In this document: positions 60,877-64,000 of the stretch, one piece after another
How the letters are laid out: every line of letters begins with the position of its first letter
How positions within the stretch are numbered: position 1 is the first letter of the stretch
DNA from: Sphingomonas metalli
Lineage (GTDB): Bacteria; Pseudomonadota; Alphaproteobacteria; Sphingomonadales; Sphingomonadaceae
Length of the DNA: 64,000 bases
NCBI RefSeq assembly: GCF_014641735.1
Contig: NZ_BMIH01000005.1
Coordinates: forward strand, 217,201-281,200
Direction: 5' to 3'
Program-made: the position numbers and the translations under genes
The notes under the pieces: model-generated
Told to the model about the DNA's origin: nothing
The model's database searches: none
What the model saw: the letters and a program-made list of their open reading frames with translations, nothing else

Positions 60877-63800
60877 TCAGAACGTCAGGCGCGTGGTGAT
60901 CGACAGCTGACGATCGCTCTTGAAATAGGAGCGCGGCGCGGTGAGCCCCTGCGGATTGAGCAGGAACACCGTCTTGGTCGTCGTATCGAGCAGGTTCTGG
61001 CCTTCGAGACCGATCTTGAAGTTCTTGCTGACGGTCAGGAAGATCGAACCGTCGAGCTGCCCGGTCGCCAGTGCATAGACCGGCAGGAACGGGAAGCAGC
61101 AGTCGCGATTGGTGAGCAGGAACTTCGAACGCCAGCTGTAGGCGAAGCGCGTGTAGATCCCGCCCTTGTCGTAGAAGGCCGCGAGGTTGAAATTGTAGCG
61201 CGACAGGCCGGCCAACGGCAGGTTCGAGTAGATGCCGGTGACGTCGAGCGGCGGGCGCGAGCCGTCCGCCGCGCCGTTGGTCGGCACGCCGTTCGGGATC
61301 TTGCTCGGGCTGACGAAGGTGAAGGTCGCCTGCGTGCCCAGTCCCGACAGCAGCCCGGGCAGGAAGTCGTAGGTCTGCTGGTAGCTCAGCTCGAAGCCCT
61401 TGACCTTGCCGTGGCCAGGCGCGTTCGCCGGGCCGTTGACCGTCACGTCGAAGGTCTGGCCGTTATTGGTGAACGAGCGCTGGTAGCCGTAATTGTCGAG
61501 GATGATGTTGGTGAGGTCCTTGTAGAAGACCGCACCGGTCAGCGAGCCCACCTTGGCGAAATACCATTCGGCGGTGAGATCGAACTGCTTGGCCTCGATC
61601 GGCCGCAGATAGGGGTTCCGCGCCGAGGCCTGGAAGCCGTAGCTGCCCGTCGTGTTCGCGCCCGAGGGCTGCACGCCGATATAGTTGCGCAGGTCGCCGA
61701 AGTTCGGCCGCGAGATCGCCTTGGACGCGGCGAAGCGGAACAGCAGCTTGTCGTTGACCTGGAGCTTGGCGTTGAGGCTCGGCAGCCAGGTGCCGAACTT
61801 CTGCCGCGCGACGTCCGGGCGCGAGCCGCCGTTGGAGAAGGCCTGGATCGCCGCCTGCTGCGCGGCGCCGACCGTGCAGATCACCGGCACGGTACCCTGC
61901 TGGGTCGGATTGGCGATCGAATAGGCGCAATAGGAGGCAAGGTCGGTGTAGCGCGGCGGGTTCTGCGTATCCGGCGTGAAGACGTTGTTGGGCGTCGGGA
62001 AGGTCAGCGCGCCGAACGAGGCGTCCTTGGTGCGGACGTAGCGGACGCCGATATTGCCCGACAGGCTCATCCCGCCGCCGAAATCGTCCACGCCGAAATC
62101 GGCGCGGGCATAGCCGCTCCACGTCGTCTCGGTGTTGCGGTAATATTCGTTCGGCAGGAAATAGCCATCGGTCACGCCGGTGCGATCTTCCAGCGGGGTG
62201 TAGTTGCCGCCGCCCGCCTTGGTCACCGTGCGCAGCAGCGCCGTCAGCGCGTCATGGTCGCGCATGATCGCGTCGGGGATGTACCAGGTCGCGGGCGGGC
62301 GCACCGCCTGATTGCGGTAGAAGTCGCTATAGCCGAACAGCGACGCCTCGTTCGCGGGCAGCGCGTTGAAGCCGACCGGGCCGCCGCCGGTCCAGGTGTC
62401 CGACACCGCGCCCCAATTGTTGTAGTCGTTGGTCCGCACGGTCTGGTCGCGCTTGGCATAGCGACCACCCACCCGCACCTTGCGCAGGAAGCTGTTTTCG
62501 CTGACGTCGTACTGCACGTCGCCGCGGAACGCCCATTCGTCGCCGTCATTGTCGGCGCGGTTGTTGAACGCGTCGCGGAAATAGGTCGACGCCTTGTTGC
62601 CGAAATAGGCGGCGGTGTCGCGACCCTCGGGACGCAGGTTGATCTGCGGCGTCTTGCCGCGCAGGTCGATGTCGACCCCCGAATAGGTCGCCATGTCGAC
62701 GATGTCGTCGACGTTCTTGGACGACGATTTCACATACTGCCCGTCGAGATTGATGTGCAGCTGATCGGTCGGATCGATCTTGGCGTTGAGCGAGAAGTCC
62801 TGCGTCGTCGCCTTCTGGTAGAAATAGCGGTTCGAGAAGGTCGTGAAGATGCCGTTCGGCGCGAACTGGGTCAGCTCGCCATAGGTGCCGTCAGGCCGGT
62901 TGCCGAACACCGGGCCGGACCGCTTGACGATCGAGCCGCTGGTGAAGATCCCGTTCTCGTCATAGGTGTTGGTCGTGCCGGCACGCGGGAAGGTGGTCGT
63001 CACGTCGCCATAATAGACGTTCGGCTCGATCGTCTTCTCCAGCCAGTTCTGCTCGCCCTGGGTGCGCAGATATTGCGCGGTCAGCAGGAAGGTCTTGGCC
63101 GCATTCTCGAACTGCGCCGCCGCCGAGACGCCGATGCGCTTGCGGTCGAAGCTCTGGGTGCGCGAGCCGCCGCCGACCGGCGCATAGACGGGGCCGGCGC
63201 CGCTCGGCACCGGATAGGTGTCGAACAGGGTCGAGGCGTAGCTGGTGCCCGCGTTGATCGTCCGCCCCTCGCCGGCATCCTGCACGCCGTTGCCGTTGCG
63301 GTCGTCATTGTAGCGCGGCAGCATCGAGGCGAGGAACACCGAGTCCGAGCGGCTGTACTGCTGCGAATAGCTGGCGCTGGCGAGCAGGCCGAAGCGGCTG
63401 CCGCCGGCGGTATCCCATTGCTGGCTGTAGAGGCCGACGACCGAGGGCGCGCCGCGCTGCTCCAGGTCTCCCCAGTTCATGCTGCCCGACAGGTAGATGA
63501 GCCGCTGGTTCTGGTCGAAGGGCTTGCGGGTGTTGATGTTGACCGTGCCCGAGATGCCACCCTCGATCAGGTCCGCGGTCAGGTTCTTGAACACCTCGAC
63601 CGAGCCGATCAGCTCGCTCGGCACGTCGTTGAAGCCGATCTCGCGCCCGCCCGACACGGCGAAGGTATCGCGACCGTTGAACTCGCCGCGCACATAGCTG
63701 AGCCCGCGGATGACGACGCCCGAACCCTCGACCGAGAAATGCTGCGAGTCGTTGGGCGCGGCGAAGCGGCTGATGGCGACGCCGGGCACGCGCTGCAGCG

Positions 63801-64000
63801 CCTCGTTGACCGAGCGGTCCGGCAGCGCGCCGATGTCCTGTGCAGTGATCGCATCGACGACGGTGTCACTGTTCTTCTTGATGTTCTGCGCGGTGGCGAG
63901 GCTCTGGCGCACGCCCGTCACCACGATCTCGTCGCGATCGGTGTCGGGCGGCGTGACCGCGGCCTCTTGCGAGGCGCCCGAGGTGCCGGTGGTGGCGGCG
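60877..64000 (-). CDS. TonB-dependent receptor (partial, 5' end outside window)
   Basis: At least 1040 residues of an outer-membrane receptor are visible; the N-terminus and signal peptide lie beyond base 64000. The visible part starts in an Ala/Thr/Pro-rich linker. A TonB-box-like DEIVVTG leads to the plug, with SLATAQNIKKNSDTVVDAI, IGALPDRSVNEALQRVPGV and GLSYVRGEFNGRD. The barrel ends SITTRLTF with terminal phenylalanine. It is related to the receptor at 17861-20890. It probably imports an oligosaccharide processed by the GH2/GH3/esterase genes, with a hairpin terminator directly after. Confidence 0.94.
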   Translation of the reverse strand, partial: AATTGTSGASQEAAVTPPDTDRDEIVVTGVRQSLATAQNIKKNSDTVVDAITAQDIGALPDRSVNEALQRVPGVAISRFAAPNDSQHFSVEGSGVVIRGLSYVRGEFNGRDTFAVSGGREIGFNDVPSELIGSVEVFKNLTADLIEGGISGTVNINTRKPFDQNQRLIYLSGSMNWGDLEQRGAPSVVGLYSQQWDTAGGSRFGLLASASYSQQYSRSDSVFLASMLPRYNDDRNGNGVQDAGEGRTINAGTSYASTLFDTYPVPSGAGPVYAPVGGGSRTQSFDRKRIGVSAAAQFENAAKTFLLTAQYLRTQGEQNWLEKTIEPNVYYGDVTTTFPRAGTTNTYDENGIFTSGSIVKRSGPVFGNRPDGTYGELTQFAPNGIFTTFSNRYFYQKATTQDFSLNAKIDPTDQLHINLDGQYVKSSSKNVDDIVDMATYSGVDIDLRGKTPQINLRPEGRDTAAYFGNKASTYFRDAFNNRADNDGDEWAFRGDVQYDVSENSFLRKVRVGGRYAKRDQTVRTNDYNNWGAVSDTWTGGGPVGFNALPANEASLFGYSDFYRNQAVRPPATWYIPDAIMRDHDALTALLRTVTKAGGGNYTPLEDRTGVTDGYFLPNEYYRNTETTWSGYARADFGVDDFGGGMSLSGNIGVRYVRTKDASFGALTFPTPNNVFTPDTQNPPRYTDLASYCAYSIANPTQQGTVPVICTVGAAQQAAIQAFSNGGSRPDVARQKFGTWLPSLNAKLQVNDKLLFRFAASKAISRPNFGDLRNYIGVQPSGANTTGSYGFQASARNPYLRPIEAKQFDLTAEWYFAKVGSLTGAVFYKDLTNIILDNYGYQRSFTNNGQTFDVTVNGPANAPGHGKVKGFELSYQQTYDFLPGLLSGLGTQATFTFVSPSKIPNGVPTNGAADGSRPPLDVTGIYSNLPLAGLSRYNFNLAAFYDKGGIYTRFAYSWRSKFLLTNRDCCFPFLPVYALATGQLDGSIFLTVSKNFKIGLEGQNLLDTTTKTVFLLNPQGLTAPRSYFKSDRQLSITTRLTF

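Noticed and set aside
1..64000. tRNA, rRNA, insertion sequence or prophage features
   Set aside because: No cloverleaf, transposase, integrase or phage gene was recognised by reading; a covariance-model search could still find a small RNA missed by eye.

Overview
The window looks like chromosomal DNA of a sphingomonad (Alphaproteobacteria, Sphingomonadales). The support is high GC, many ATGA-type stop/start overlaps, large TonB-dependent receptors of the carbohydrate type set among glycoside hydrolases and flavin-dependent 'tryptophan halogenase' homologues, a propionyl-CoA/methylmalonyl-CoA operon with an ScfR-type regulator, and a NasT/NasS-controlled nitrate assimilation operon. No tRNA, rRNA, CRISPR array or insertion sequence was seen.

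Layout. (1) 1-9997, minus strand: propionate catabolism, read from pccB through a small membrane protein, methylmalonyl-CoA epimerase, methylmalonyl-CoA mutase, bioB, a wrecked DUF4160 gene, DUF2442 and pccA, followed closely by a flavin halogenase and a DUF6445 gene cut by the window edge. A divergent ScfR/PccR-like regulator (10115-11485) faces it across three TTGCGAA repeats. (2) 11592-29532: a polysaccharide utilisation region with GH29, GH42, IclR regulator, second halogenase, TonB receptor, GH31, L-galactonate-dehydrogenase-like enzyme, GH35, GH39 and a mannitol/mannonate dehydrogenase-family enzyme. The exo-enzymes match the side chains of fucosylated xyloglucan, which is an inference. 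(3) 29658-35449: an MFS efflux gene, a PEP-CTERM metalloprotease of lower GC, a short acidic protein, a frameshifted SDR, a CE15-like esterase and a 48-residue zinc-ribbon-like protein. (4) 35461-45008, minus strand: nasT-nasS, a leader RNA with two hexaloop hairpins and a strong terminator, then nitrate transporter, nirB, nirD, nitrate reductase and siroheme methyltransferase. (5) 45221-49681: TonB receptor plus histidine acid phosphatase (phytase-like), then a DUF2721 membrane protein. (6) 49765-64000: a second glycan region with GH3, LamG-GH2, type B carboxylesterase, ROK kinase, ROK regulator, a cupin/JmjC-like protein and a TonB receptor running off the right edge.

Propionyl-CoA carboxylase needs biotin, and bioB lies inside its operon. 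Nitrite reductase NirB needs siroheme, and the methyltransferase is the last gene of the nas operon. The receptors presumably import glycan fragments that the exported glycosidases trim, and the adjacent dehydrogenases and kinase feed the sugars into metabolism.

The most notable points are a roughly 136-bp palindromic repeat read through in frame inside pccA, the ANTAR-type leader RNA before the nitrate genes, two genes or remnants with reading-frame lesions (DUF4160 and the SDR), and the repeated placement of halogenase or cupin genes next to TonB receptors.
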